From Terribacillus sp. FSL K6-0262 (GTDB lineage Bacteria; Bacillota; Bacilli; Bacillales; Amphibacillaceae), in assembly GCF_037977385.1 (NCBI RefSeq), contig NZ_CP150277.1, forward strand, positions 2,395,001 to 2,459,000: DNA of 64,000 nucleotides, given 5' to 3'. The notes under the pieces are model-generated. The model was given only the letters and a program-made list of their open reading frames with translations. It ran no database searches and was not told the DNA's origin. Shown one piece after another: positions 27,503-36,550 of this stretch. The translations under genes were made by a program, and so were the position numbers. Each line of letters opens with the position of its first letter. Positions within the stretch are counted from its first letter, which is position 1.

Positions 27503-28881
27503 ATTTAGTATTATTATCTGGTGGTTCGGGAAAAAGATTATGGCCATTATCTAATGATGCAAGATCAAAGCAATTTCTCAAACTACTAAAAAACAATGAA
27601 GATGACCAGTCAGAATCTATGTTACAGAGAGTATGGAAGCAATTACATAAAAGTGGCCTATCACGAAATGCAATAATAGCTACTAGTAAATCCCAAGAAG
27701 AGATAATGTATAATCAACTTGGTTCAGAGATTACTTTAGTTACTGAGCCATATAGAAGAGACACTTTTCCAGCCATTGCTTTAGCAGCAAGTTATTTATA
27801 TTCTGAAAAAAAAATTGCAATTGACGAATCAGTAACTGTCTTACCTGTAGATCCATACGTAGATGATTTGTTTTTTGAGAAAATTCGCTCTTTAGAAGAT
27901 ATACTAACCGAGAGTAGAGCGGACTTAGCGTTAGTCGGCGTTAAACCAATTTTTCCTTCTCAGAAGTACGGTTACATAGTACCTGAGACCAGTGGTTATC
28001 AAAATAATATGTATGTACCAGTAAAATCCTTTAAGGAAAAACCAGATCTTGCATTAGCAAAAGAACTAATCTCAGAAGAAGCATTATGGAATTGTGGAGT
28101 CTTTTCTTTTAGGTTGTCGTTCATTCTGGATTATCTTAAAGAACTTAATATACCGACTGATTACAAGGTACTGGTTAATAATTATGATATGTTACCTAAA
28201 ATCAGTTTTGATTATGAAATTGTTGAGAGAGCTAAAAACATTGTTGTAGCACCTTACAATGGATATTGGAAGGATTTAGGTACGTGGAATACTCTCACAG
28301 AGGAAATGAGTAGTAACATAGTTGGTAAGGGAGTAATAAGTGATGAATTGAAGAATTCAAATATTATTAATGAACTTCAGATACCAATTGTATTGATGGG
28401 ACTTGAAAATGCGATTGTGGCAGCTAGTCCAGATGGAATACTTGTTACAGACAAGGATAGAAGTCCAGATATAAAAAAATATGCTGAAATGTTCTCAGAT
28501 AGACCAATGTTTGAAGAACGACGTTGGGGATGGTATAAAGTTTTAGAACATAATAAATATGAAGAAGGGAATCAAGTACTTACTAGACGCTTATGGGTAG
28601 AATCAGGTAAAAATATAAGCTACCAAATTCACTATCAAAGGACAGAAGTTTGGACACTAATTAAAGGTGAAGGGCTACTGATATTGGAAAATAGCATTGA
28701 GCATGTTAGAGCAGGAGATACTATAAAGATTCCTTTAGGTAAGAAACATGCTTTAAAGGCTATAACTAATATGGAGATAATTGAAGTACAGGTTGGCAAT
28801 AATATAACAGAAGACGATGTGACAAGAATTGCTTATGATTGGAATGAGATAATAGATAAACTCTCTATTACTGTTAAATGA
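27499..28881 (+). CDS. manC: mannose-1-phosphate guanylyltransferase / mannose-6-P isomerase
   Basis: This 460-residue bifunctional enzyme has an N-terminal nucleotidyltransferase with LLSGGSGKRLWPLS (5-18) and FKEKPD, and a C-terminal cupin phosphomannose-isomerase domain (about 345-460) with YQIHYQRTEVWTLIKGEG and GDTIKIPLGKKHALK. It makes GDP-mannose from mannose-1-phosphate and, through the second domain, mannose-6-phosphate from fructose-6-phosphate. No phosphomannomutase is in the window, so that step must be elsewhere. Last gene of the operon. Confidence 0.9.
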   Translation: MNLVLLSGGSGKRLWPLSNDARSKQFLKLLKNNEDDQSESMLQRVWKQLHKSGLSRNAIIATSKSQEEIMYNQLGSEITLVTEPYRRDTFPAIALAASYLYSEKKIAIDESVTVLPVDPYVDDLFFEKIRSLEDILTESRADLALVGVKPIFPSQKYGYIVPETSGYQNNMYVPVKSFKEKPDLALAKELISEEALWNCGVFSFRLSFILDYLKELNIPTDYKVLVNNYDMLPKISFDYEIVERAKNIVVAPYNGYWKDLGTWNTLTEEMSSNIVGKGVISDELKNSNIINELQIPIVLMGLENAIVAASPDGILVTDKDRSPDIKKYAEMFSDRPMFEERRWGWYKVLEHNKYEEGNQVLTRRLWVESGKNISYQIHYQRTEVWTLIKGEGLLILENSIEHVRAGDTIKIPLGKKHALKAITNMEIIEVQVGNNITEDDVTRIAYDWNEIIDKLSITVK

Positions 28882-29189
28882 TGGCATGACTATTGTACAC
28901 CGTATTGTGTTGGCTATATAGATTAGAATCTTGTCAGGCAAAATTTTTGTGCGGAAATTCACGCAGGAAATGATTGTACCCGATGTGGTGCATTATATTC
29001 CTCGAATAGCCATTAGTCTGGAAAAGTTTTTGAATTGTTAAAACCCAACAAGAAGTAGCCAGGTTGTTTGGTAATCAAATGCTTTCCTCGATGATAAATA
29101 ACAGTTTGAATACGGTAGAAGGATTAATTGCAAGGAAGAGCTTGATAGAATTGGTCGAAGAGGAATTAAGAAGATATTTACATAAAGAT

Positions 29190-29222
29190 AGCGATACAGC
29201 AGCTTCTGTGTCGCTTTTTTTA
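29190..29222 (+). terminator. terminator about 300 bases after manC
   Basis: AGCGATACAG (29190-29199) pairs with CTGTGTCGCT (29206-29215; one G-U) and is followed by TTTTTTT. It is the first plausible end of the long operon. The 820-base gap from 28882 to 29701 is AT-rich and has no convincing full gene; two short open frames in it are treated separately. Confidence 0.7.
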
Positions 29223-29448
29223 AATAATAAGATATTGGTAAGCTTTTGGATCGTCTTTTTTAATAACAATAGTAAATGACACGGCTTATACTATTACAGG
29301 CAGATATCGAACGAAATTGTTTAACAAGACTTCTTTAGTTATCTAGCAAGCACGTCGATACTTTTAATCACCTTATGCTGTACTACGAGTCAGATTTTTG
29401 TAGTCATCAAAGAAGCGGCGATAGGGGCTTAGTTTACTTGGAATGTAG

Positions 29449-29544
29449 ATGATTATAAGTATTTGCATTGTTTTAATCTTCGTCATATATTTTTCTTTTC
29501 TGATCTTCGGATGGCAGGTACATAATCTAATCAATGAAAAGTAA
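29449..29544 (+). CDS. possible 31-residue membrane peptide
   Basis: An ATG opens a short frame that is almost entirely one hydrophobic helix (ISICIVLIFVIYFSFLIFGW) with the tail QVHNLINEK. The upstream sequence CTTGGAATGTAG is a poor ribosome site. It could be a genuine small membrane protein or chance in AT-rich DNA. Confidence 0.22.
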   Translation: MIISICIVLIFVIYFSFLIFGWQVHNLINEK

Positions 29545-29701
29545 TTAAAAGTGTATTCAGCATAAAGTTAAATTAAATGGAATAGCTAATGTAAGGATTA
29601 TTTCTACTGGATATTCCTTGCAAAAATTATAAAAACTATATTCCGTATAGCCATTTCATGCTATTATCTTTAGTAGGTATTTTTTAGAAAGGCGGATCAA
29701 T

Positions 29702-30649
29702 GTGACCTTACAACGTCAAAGGCGTAAGAAAAGGAAAGTGCGAAAATTCAGGTTATTTATGATGGTATTCCTGATCGCTTTCCTGGCTATCGGTAGCTAT
29801 GCTGCGTATGAATATATTTCTGCTTCGCGGGCTGCGAATGCGGATAACAATTTGAGTGATGATGTGGTATTCAATGGCTCGGATGAAAATGTCGATAATG
29901 TAAATGTTCTCGTGCTTGGGAGTGATTCCCGCGGGGGAAGCAGTGCGCGGGCGGATACGATCATGATTGCCAATTATAGTTCGGATACGAAGCAGCCGAA
30001 GCTGATATCGATCATGCGTGACACGTATGTGGATATTCCGGGTTATGGCTTTAATAAAATCAATGCTGCTTATTCCATTGGCGGACCGGAGCTGATGCGA
30101 AAGACGATAACGGAAAATTTCGGGATCGATATCAATTACTATGCGGAGATCGATTTCAAGGGCTTTGAGAAGCTTGTCGATGCAGTGGCGCCTGATGGCA
30201 TCGAAGTCACGGTGACGCCGGAGATGACGACGGATCAGAAGGCATTGGGTGTGCAGCTGACGGAAGGCACGCAGAAGCTCCACGGCAAGGAGCTGCTGGC
30301 CTACAGTCGATTCCGCCATGATGCGAATGGGGATTACGGCCGGGTGCAGCGTCAGCAGGAGGTCCTTGGCAAGCTGAAAGAAGAAGTGGCCAGTGTGACG
30401 ACGGTTGCCAAGCTGCCGAAAATGATCGGGATTGCCAATGGCTATGTGAGTACGAATGTCCGTAATGGCTTGCTATTGTCAATGGGCACGGATGTGCTGC
30501 GTGGGAAGACCGAGGATATCGAAACGATGCGGATCCCGATGGATGACACGTACCATGATGCCCGCTATGGTGTAGGGGCCGTGCTGGAGTTCAATGTCGG
30601 CGGGTTGGAACAGAATGCCCAGGGAGCACAAACCTTCTTGAATCAGTAA
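29702..30649 (+). CDS. LCP (LytR-CpsA-Psr) family glycopolymer ligase
   Basis: This 315-residue type II membrane protein has a basic cytoplasmic N-terminus (RQRRKKRKVRKFR), one membrane segment at about 19-37 and an extracellular LCP domain with VLVLGSDSRG, RADTIMIANY, SIMRDTYVDIPGYG and YSRFRHDANGDYGRVQRQQEVL, which hold the arginines that bind the polyprenyl pyrophosphate. LCP enzymes move glycopolymers from undecaprenyl carriers to peptidoglycan. Position right after the polysaccharide operon suggests that polymer as cargo. GTG start after AAAGGCGG. Confidence 0.92.
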   Translation: MTLQRQRRKKRKVRKFRLFMMVFLIAFLAIGSYAAYEYISASRAANADNNLSDDVVFNGSDENVDNVNVLVLGSDSRGGSSARADTIMIANYSSDTKQPKLISIMRDTYVDIPGYGFNKINAAYSIGGPELMRKTITENFGIDINYYAEIDFKGFEKLVDAVAPDGIEVTVTPEMTTDQKALGVQLTEGTQKLHGKELLAYSRFRHDANGDYGRVQRQQEVLGKLKEEVASVTTVAKLPKMIGIANGYVSTNVRNGLLLSMGTDVLRGKTEDIETMRIPMDDTYHDARYGVGAVLEFNVGGLEQNAQGAQTFLNQ

Positions 30650-30697
30650 GAAAGACCTCTTCTTTTACAAATATTTTGGAAAAAGAAGAGGTCTTTC
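30650..30697 (+). repeat. 17-bp stem-loop between the two LCP genes
   Basis: GAAAGACCTCTTCTTTT (30650-30666) and AAAAGAAGAGGTCTTTC (30681-30697) are perfect complements around a 14-base loop. No T-tract follows; instead a TATAAT (30702-30707) sits five bases on. It may be a weak terminator or a processing element, with the second LCP gene having its own promoter. Confidence 0.7.
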
Positions 30698-30745
30698 GTG
30701 ATATAATATAATTTCCAGTGGCAGCAGAATAAGGGGGAAATGGTT

Positions 30746-31669
30746 TTGGGTAGGAAAGAAAGGCGAAAGAAGAAAAGAACCTGGCTGAAAGTTACTTTGA
30801 GTATAATTGCGGTATTGATCATTGCTGTGGCAGCGACAGGAATCTATGCTGCCAATAAAGCGAAATCGACAGTGAATACCATGCAAAAAGACACAGTTGC
30901 GATTGATAAGAAACAATCGGAAACAAAAGTGAAGGATAAGGAAAAATTGAACATCCTGCTGCTTGGCGTCGATGAGCGGGAAGATGATGCCGGCCGTTCC
31001 GATGCGCTGATGGTGATGTCACTTGATCCAGCCAATGATTCGATGAAGCTGATCAGCATTCCGCGTGACACCCGTACAGAGATCGTCGGCCATGGCACGA
31101 CGGATAAAATCAACCACGCCTATGCCTTCGGCGGAGTGGATATGACGATTGATACGGTCGAGAATTTCCTTGGTACCGATATGGATTACTTCGCGGAAAT
31201 GAACATGGAAGGCCTATCTGACTTTGTCGATGCCGTTGGCGGCATCACAGTCAATAACCAGCTGGACTGGATCGATGAAGGCTATTACAAAAAAGGCTAT
31301 CATTATGCGCAAGGCGAGATCCAGCTCGATGGACCGCAGGCGATGGGCTATGTCCGTATGCGCCACTTGGATCCGGATGGGGACTTCGGCCGTAATGCCC
31401 GTCAGCGTCAAGTCATCCAAGCCGTCATCGATAAGGGGGCAAGCATCAACTCGGTGAGCAAAATCGATGATATTTTAAGTGCCTTGGGTGATAATGTGCA
31501 GACCAATATGGATTTCTCCACCATGACGGATCTGTTCAAAAACTACCGCAATGTACGCCAGAACTCAGAGAATTATCAGATGCAAGGATCTGGTACGACG
31601 ATCGATGGCATCTATTACTATGAAATAGCACAGGATGAAATCGATAAAGTGCATGATATGATTTCTTGA
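30746..31669 (+). CDS. LCP (LytR-CpsA-Psr) family glycopolymer ligase
   Basis: This LCP protein of about 307 residues has basic N-terminus GRKERRKKKRTWLK, one membrane segment at about 17-35, and LCP motifs ILLLGVDERE, RSDALMVMSL, SIPRDTRTEI, YVRMRHLDPDGDFGRNARQRQVI. It shares layout with the previous LCP protein but differs in detail, so they are paralogues rather than a recent duplication. The TTG at 30746 is favoured because AAGGGGG lies eight bases before it; an ATG at 30740 is only two bases away from that site. Confidence 0.9.
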   Translation: MGRKERRKKKRTWLKVTLSIIAVLIIAVAATGIYAANKAKSTVNTMQKDTVAIDKKQSETKVKDKEKLNILLLGVDEREDDAGRSDALMVMSLDPANDSMKLISIPRDTRTEIVGHGTTDKINHAYAFGGVDMTIDTVENFLGTDMDYFAEMNMEGLSDFVDAVGGITVNNQLDWIDEGYYKKGYHYAQGEIQLDGPQAMGYVRMRHLDPDGDFGRNARQRQVIQAVIDKGASINSVSKIDDILSALGDNVQTNMDFSTMTDLFKNYRNVRQNSENYQMQGSGTTIDGIYYYEIAQDEIDKVHDMIS

Positions 31670-31679
31670 ACACATAGGC

Positions 31680-31717
31680 ATGGCCTTCCCTGAAAATAGG
31701 GAAGGCCATTTCTTTTG
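31680..31717 (+). terminator. terminator after second LCP gene
   Basis: A 12-bp stem ATGGCCTTCCCT (31680-31691) with AGGGAAGGCCAT (31698-31709), then TTCTTTTG. Confidence 0.85.
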
Positions 31718-31906
31718 TCCTCCTTTCAGCTGGAGGATCGTTTTAAAATAATCACAAAGTCTTGTTCCCACCCATGCTTTCTGGCCTGTTTTTGGCTGCA
31801 GGTCCCTGTTGCCCAATAGCTGTATCTCACTATTTATCCCTTGAATTTTTCATGCTAACCTAGAAACTGCTTTTGTTTTTCTAGATAAAGGGAAGGAGCA
31901 CGCAGC

Positions 31907-32725
31907 ATGGAGCGGACATTGAAAATTGGTTTGATTGGTATTTCCCTATTGGCATCCCTCATCGTCCTTCCTATGAACCTTGCCCCGGCCACCTATGATA
32001 AAACAAAGGTGGTTTTTCATTCCTACGATTACCTTGATTCACGCTATTATGTGACAAAAATCTATTATCAGAACGAGCTTGGCAAAGTGTCCCCGATTAA
32101 GAAAGCATATGCGAATGATGGCTTCGGAAAAGGAGCGGAAGAGGTTGTATCCTTTGCGGGACGCCAAAAGCCGAGTGTAGCCATCAATGCCAGCATTTTC
32201 AACCCGGACACGGGCGAGCCCTACGGTATGCAGATGAAAGACGGGGAGTTCCAAAAGGAAAGCAGTGACTTAGGCAATACCTGGCTGCTTGGGAGTGATG
32301 CATCGGGGCGGCTGTATACGTTTCAGTCAAGGTTTGCCGGACGGGAGATAAAATCGAAGGATATCAGGAATACCTGGCAGGGTTTCTTTCCTTTGATCGT
32401 GGAGGGGGAGTGGAAGAACTACTACCGTTCCTATTCGATTGCAAATATAAGAACGGATAATCCGCGGCAGATCATCATGCAGGATTATTACAACAATACA
32501 TATATCTATACATTCGACGGCAGGACCGAACAAAATAGCGGCATTACCTATTCAGACTTTTATCACATCATCAAAAATAAAATCAAATACATAAGATTGG
32601 CCTATGTGCTGGATGGCGGGGGAAGTACATCGCTCGTCCTAGATGGTGAGGCGAAAAACGACTTGATTGGAACTAGTAAGGAAAAATACGGGAGGAAAGT
32701 TGCTGATTTTATCTATTTTGACTGA
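31907..32725 (+). CDS. phosphodiester glycosidase family protein (NAGPA domain)
   Basis: This 272-residue protein has an N-terminal signal or anchor (IGLIGISLLASLIVLP) and the NAGPA signature INASIFNPDTGEPYG near 98-112 and VLDGGGSTSLVLDGE near 238-252, with the Asp/Gly/Ser residues of the active site. The family cleaves phosphodiester-linked sugars; bacterial members act outside the membrane on surface glycans or phage/teichoic polymers. Its place between LCP ligases and a glycerophosphotransferase-like gene suggests it trims or recycles a phosphodiester-containing wall polymer, which is inference. GGAAGGAG precedes the ATG. Confidence 0.75.
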   Translation: MERTLKIGLIGISLLASLIVLPMNLAPATYDKTKVVFHSYDYLDSRYYVTKIYYQNELGKVSPIKKAYANDGFGKGAEEVVSFAGRQKPSVAINASIFNPDTGEPYGMQMKDGEFQKESSDLGNTWLLGSDASGRLYTFQSRFAGREIKSKDIRNTWQGFFPLIVEGEWKNYYRSYSIANIRTDNPRQIIMQDYYNNTYIYTFDGRTEQNSGITYSDFYHIIKNKIKYIRLAYVLDGGGSTSLVLDGEAKNDLIGTSKEKYGRKVADFIYFD

Positions 32726-32845
32726 AAAATATCCGTACTTTCGTCGTCTTTCGCCTGGAAAAGGTTATGCCTATAATTTTAACCGAGTGTAAATATAGTT
32801 TTGTTTTTGTTAATTATTTGTAAATGAATGAGGGAAGGAGACAGC

Positions 32846-34870
32846 ATGTTGTCTGTTTACAGCGAATTATCGAATGGCGCTCTCGTTTTTAAGGATGGGT
32901 TCCTGGACTTCAATGGTTCCGTCCATTTGATTACGAGAAAGCGAAGTTCCAATAAGAAGTACTATGTGTATGATGCAGATGGCCAGGTCATTTCGGAAGG
33001 GAATGATGCGTCTCGTGGCATCATCATTAAAGATATTGTCTATCACAAAGGGAAACAAGTCATTTTTTATCTGGATAAGCGCAGCAGGTTATCGTTCATT
33101 GTGACAAGGAAACACAAAAGCCTCACAGAGGAGCAGATTATCGAAAAAGCTGAGCTGGCGCCTTCCCAGCGCGTCTGGAGTATCCCGCTTTTCCGTATGG
33201 TCCTATTCATCGGGGTCTTGCGGTTCAGGTATACGAATATCCAGGAATACGATGTCGTCCTTGGATATGACAAGAAATACAGATATCCAATTAAATACCT
33301 GTTTTCCAAAAAGATGCGGGAAAAGCATACATTCAACACCAAGAAATGGATGCTGCTGATCCATACATTCTTTTGCATCATCCCGGCCAAGGATCTGGAA
33401 AGGATTTATGTAGACACAAGTTCGATCAATTTGCCGGTGTTCTTGCGCATACATAATGAAACAGCGAATTATTATTATCCGTTCAAGAAGAATGGCTTTG
33501 ACAAGTACAGCCGCAGACACTATCTATATAACACCTTCAATTACCGGTTAAGTAAGAGCTTATCCGTATTCATCAGAAAATCAGTAACAGGACAGCTGGT
33601 GTTCGTCTATTCTAACAAGCTGCGCAAGTCGATTGTAGGCAAGGAAATGATCGCGTATGCGATTGTGAAGTTATTTGCGAGGAAAAATAATCGCATCATC
33701 CTCTTTGAGAAGTTTTGTGAGGGGGCCAGCGAGTCGGCCTATGAAATCTTCAAGTTTGCCAGACAGCAGCATGATGAGAAGGTAAGGTTCATCATCGATG
33801 CCAAATCGGACTTATATCCTGCATTGATCAAACAATTTGGAGCCAGCTATATCATCAAAAAAAATACGCTGCGAAGCTTTTATAATATCTTCAAAGCGCA
33901 TGCGCTGATTTCCTCAGACCTAGCTACGCATATTCAGCGGCGGCTTTATGATAACGACCGGCTGATCAAGAAAAAAATCCTGCAAACAAAAAATAAAATA
34001 TTCCTGCAGCATGGTGTGGCTTTAGCCACAAATGTTTTTGAAAGAGGCTACTTCAATAAACGCGTGCCGATTGCGCCGGATTATATCGTAACCAGTTCCC
34101 GGAAAGAAAGTCTCAATTTTTTGAAATATGCAAATTATGCAGATGAAGACATCATTCCTACCGGACTGCCGAATCTGGATTTGTACGTCAAATCCAAGGG
34201 GTCCGTCGCAAAAGAAGAGATAACGTTCTTGCTGACCTGGAGACCATGGGATCTGACGGGCGGCAAAACAGAGGGATCCTATGTGGGGAGATATATACAA
34301 TTCATTCGCATGATACAGGATGATCCTTATTACGAAGGGAAAAAAATCAATGTCGTGCTGCATCCGAAAGCGAAAGTGATCCTGAGAGATCAATTCCCGG
34401 AAGTATATGAGGAAATGAAGCCGACATTATATGATGGGGATATCAAGGATATCCTGCTTAAAACGAAAGTGCTCGTCTCTGATTATTCCTCCGTTACTTT
34501 TTATGCGTTTGCCGGAGGAAGCAATGTCATTTTCTATTGGGAGGATAAAGTGAAGGCGGAGAAGGAATATGGTGCCCGGAACATCCTGCAGAAGGAAAAT
34601 GCATTTGGCGATATCATTTACGAGTTCAATCAATTGAACGCTGCGATCAAAACCAATTATGAACGGGAGCAGAAGGCTGCCTTCCAATCGAAGTACAGCA
34701 TGATGGTGGAGAAGACAGACGGAAACAATACCGAGGAAACATACAGGTATATACGTAATATCCTTGATTCGGAAAGGGGACAGGCTGATGCTGCATATCG
34801 AGATAAAGGGTTCCTGCGTCACGAGGGAGTCGTTCAATTATCAGGACGGGAAAAGATACAGAGTAAATAA
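32846..34870 (+). CDS. CDP-glycerol glycerophosphotransferase-like protein (TagF/TagB type)
   Basis: This 674-residue protein has a C-terminal Glyphos_transf domain (about 285-640): KIFLQHGVAL, PTGLPNLDLY, LTWRPWD, VVLHPKAK and VSDYSSVTFYAF are the conserved elements that bind CDP-glycerol or CDP-ribitol. The N-terminal 230 residues are beta-rich and unrecognised. Such enzymes build poly(polyol phosphate) chains of teichoic acid type on the inner membrane surface. GGAAGGAGACAGC precedes the ATG at 32846. The next gene starts 83 bases before this one ends. Confidence 0.8.
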   Translation: MLSVYSELSNGALVFKDGFLDFNGSVHLITRKRSSNKKYYVYDADGQVISEGNDASRGIIIKDIVYHKGKQVIFYLDKRSRLSFIVTRKHKSLTEEQIIEKAELAPSQRVWSIPLFRMVLFIGVLRFRYTNIQEYDVVLGYDKKYRYPIKYLFSKKMREKHTFNTKKWMLLIHTFFCIIPAKDLERIYVDTSSINLPVFLRIHNETANYYYPFKKNGFDKYSRRHYLYNTFNYRLSKSLSVFIRKSVTGQLVFVYSNKLRKSIVGKEMIAYAIVKLFARKNNRIILFEKFCEGASESAYEIFKFARQQHDEKVRFIIDAKSDLYPALIKQFGASYIIKKNTLRSFYNIFKAHALISSDLATHIQRRLYDNDRLIKKKILQTKNKIFLQHGVALATNVFERGYFNKRVPIAPDYIVTSSRKESLNFLKYANYADEDIIPTGLPNLDLYVKSKGSVAKEEITFLLTWRPWDLTGGKTEGSYVGRYIQFIRMIQDDPYYEGKKINVVLHPKAKVILRDQFPEVYEEMKPTLYDGDIKDILLKTKVLVSDYSSVTFYAFAGGSNVIFYWEDKVKAEKEYGARNILQKENAFGDIIYEFNQLNAAIKTNYEREQKAAFQSKYSMMVEKTDGNNTEETYRYIRNILDSERGQADAAYRDKGFLRHEGVVQLSGREKIQSK

Positions 34871-36506
34871 ATATATCTTTCAAAAGCCTTTGAAGGTGCT
34901 CTCTTCTCCTCCCGCTGCCCTTGCAGACGAGGCTGCCATCATCAAAGAGATAAAGCTGCAGCTGACCAATAAGGAGAGTGTCAGTGATTTTGTGCTCAAG
35001 CAAGTGGGGGATAGCTTCACGAAACAGTTTATCAAGGGAGGAGCGGATTATTTCATTTTCGATTTGATCGACGAGCGGATGCCGACACTTAGGATCGGTG
35101 ATTCCTATGTCGAACGCCGTCCGGAAATACAGGAGGTTTTGGAGAGCCATGGGGTGGATTTCCTGAATGAACCGGGTAACGCAGAAGATTTGTATGGATA
35201 TATCGACACCTTCCTGCAGGATTTGCAGGAGTATTATCCATTGGACCGCGTCATCCTTCATAAAGCCTTTGCACAGTTCAAGGTTTCCGATGGCGAGCAG
35301 TTCGTGCCGCTCGCTTATACCTTCCCGGATGAAGGACATCGGAAATACAGCGCCAGGAGAGCGGTTGAGACCAATTTATTCCTGAGCTCCCTCTATGGAT
35401 ATATCGAAGCGAAGTACCCGCAGATACATATCATCGAACTGAAGCACATGGATTACCATACCACTCATGATCATGTGTACGGCCGAGGATATTATCATTA
35501 CAACGATGATTATTATCGGGATTTTCTCCATGCCCTGGATGCCATCGTGAATGGGGAGCCCATGGATGAAGAAAGGCAAAACAGCCTTGCGAATGACAAT
35601 AAGCATCTTTTTAAACTGCAGCAGAGCATCCTGGATATGACATCAGGATTTGAAACGGATGAAAGATTGATGCTTACGGAGATGCCGGATCATAAGCCAA
35701 AGGATATTTTGTTCTGCAATGCTTCCGGCATGAAAATGTACAAGCTGTATTATCCCAATGCCGCTAAAAGAGGATATATGTTTTATATCCGGAATAAGAT
35801 AATGGCAAAAGTGATCATCAAGGAAGGACGCAATTATATCTACACGCCGGATGAAACGGGGAAATTCTCAGCAGCAGCAGCTTGGAATGGAACGGGTTAT
35901 CGATTGCTGGAAGAAGCCAAACGCTTTATCGAAAAGAACAATGAGGTATCGATCATCATCAACAAGCTGCAACGTGTCAAACTCTTGTTCAGAAAAGAGG
36001 ATTTCTCTGTCTTGCTGTACAACTACAACACGTTGGTCGCAAGGTATGAGTTCCAGCACAGCTTCCTTCATACAGCCAGGGTATTCAAACCAAATGGGCA
36101 GCTCCTCGAAGTGCTGCATGCCAAAGGATACAAGCGGGCCGGAAGGATGGCATCCTCCTATACATATAATGAAGAAGGGGATTTGGAGCAGAAAACAGAT
36201 TTTTATTTAGATGGAAGTATGTATACAAAGCTGGAATACAACCCGGATGGGACATATTTCAGGAAAATATTCTATAAAAACGGCCGGCCGCATCGAGCTG
36301 TGGAGTTCCGTGATAATAAACAAATAAAGCGATTCGTCTATTATCCCGATGGCTCATCCTTGCAGCAGGAGGTCGATTTCTTCGAGGATGGTACCAGAAA
36401 GAAAATCACGATCTTCGATGAAGGCGGAAATATCAAGAGAGTATTGAGCCGTGATACTCCAGATGAAAATCTGACGGAGCTGCGTGCTTCACCGCAAATG
36501 GCCTGA
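34788..36506 (+). CDS. uncharacterised glycopolymer-locus protein (DUF6270-like N-terminus)
   Basis: This 572-residue protein opens with IEIKGSCVTRESFNY and later KHMDYHTTHDHVYGRGYYHYNDDYYRDF, a layout I associate with DUF6270 proteins of polysaccharide loci (assignment from memory). The Ser/Cys near the start and the late His/Asp cluster recall SGNH-type hydrolases, but no catalytic role is shown. The C-terminal third has YNPDG/YYPDG-style repeats (EYNPDGTYFRKIFYKNGRP, YYPDGSSLQQEVDFFEDG). The ATG at 34788 lies inside the TagF-like gene, 83 bases before its stop, so the two are tightly coupled. Function unknown. Confidence 0.6.
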   Translation: MLHIEIKGSCVTRESFNYQDGKRYRVNKYIFQKPLKVLSSPPAALADEAAIIKEIKLQLTNKESVSDFVLKQVGDSFTKQFIKGGADYFIFDLIDERMPTLRIGDSYVERRPEIQEVLESHGVDFLNEPGNAEDLYGYIDTFLQDLQEYYPLDRVILHKAFAQFKVSDGEQFVPLAYTFPDEGHRKYSARRAVETNLFLSSLYGYIEAKYPQIHIIELKHMDYHTTHDHVYGRGYYHYNDDYYRDFLHALDAIVNGEPMDEERQNSLANDNKHLFKLQQSILDMTSGFETDERLMLTEMPDHKPKDILFCNASGMKMYKLYYPNAAKRGYMFYIRNKIMAKVIIKEGRNYIYTPDETGKFSAAAAWNGTGYRLLEEAKRFIEKNNEVSIIINKLQRVKLLFRKEDFSVLLYNYNTLVARYEFQHSFLHTARVFKPNGQLLEVLHAKGYKRAGRMASSYTYNEEGDLEQKTDFYLDGSMYTKLEYNPDGTYFRKIFYKNGRPHRAVEFRDNKQIKRFVYYPDGSSLQQEVDFFEDGTRKKITIFDEGGNIKRVLSRDTPDENLTELRASPQMA

Positions 36507-36513
36507 ATGAAAC

Positions 36514-36550
36514 AAGAGCTCCTGCCCAGCTGGGCAGGAGCTCTTATTTT
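36514..36550. terminator. terminator between convergent genes
   Basis: A 15-bp stem AAGAGCTCCTGCCCA (36514-36528) with TGGGCAGGAGCTCTT (36531-36545), followed by ATTTTAGTTG. It overlaps the end of the minus-strand transporter gene. Confidence 0.85.

Noticed and set aside
29064-29279. 71-residue frame after manC
   Set aside because: The terminator hairpin lies inside it, the ribosome site is poor and no family is recognised.
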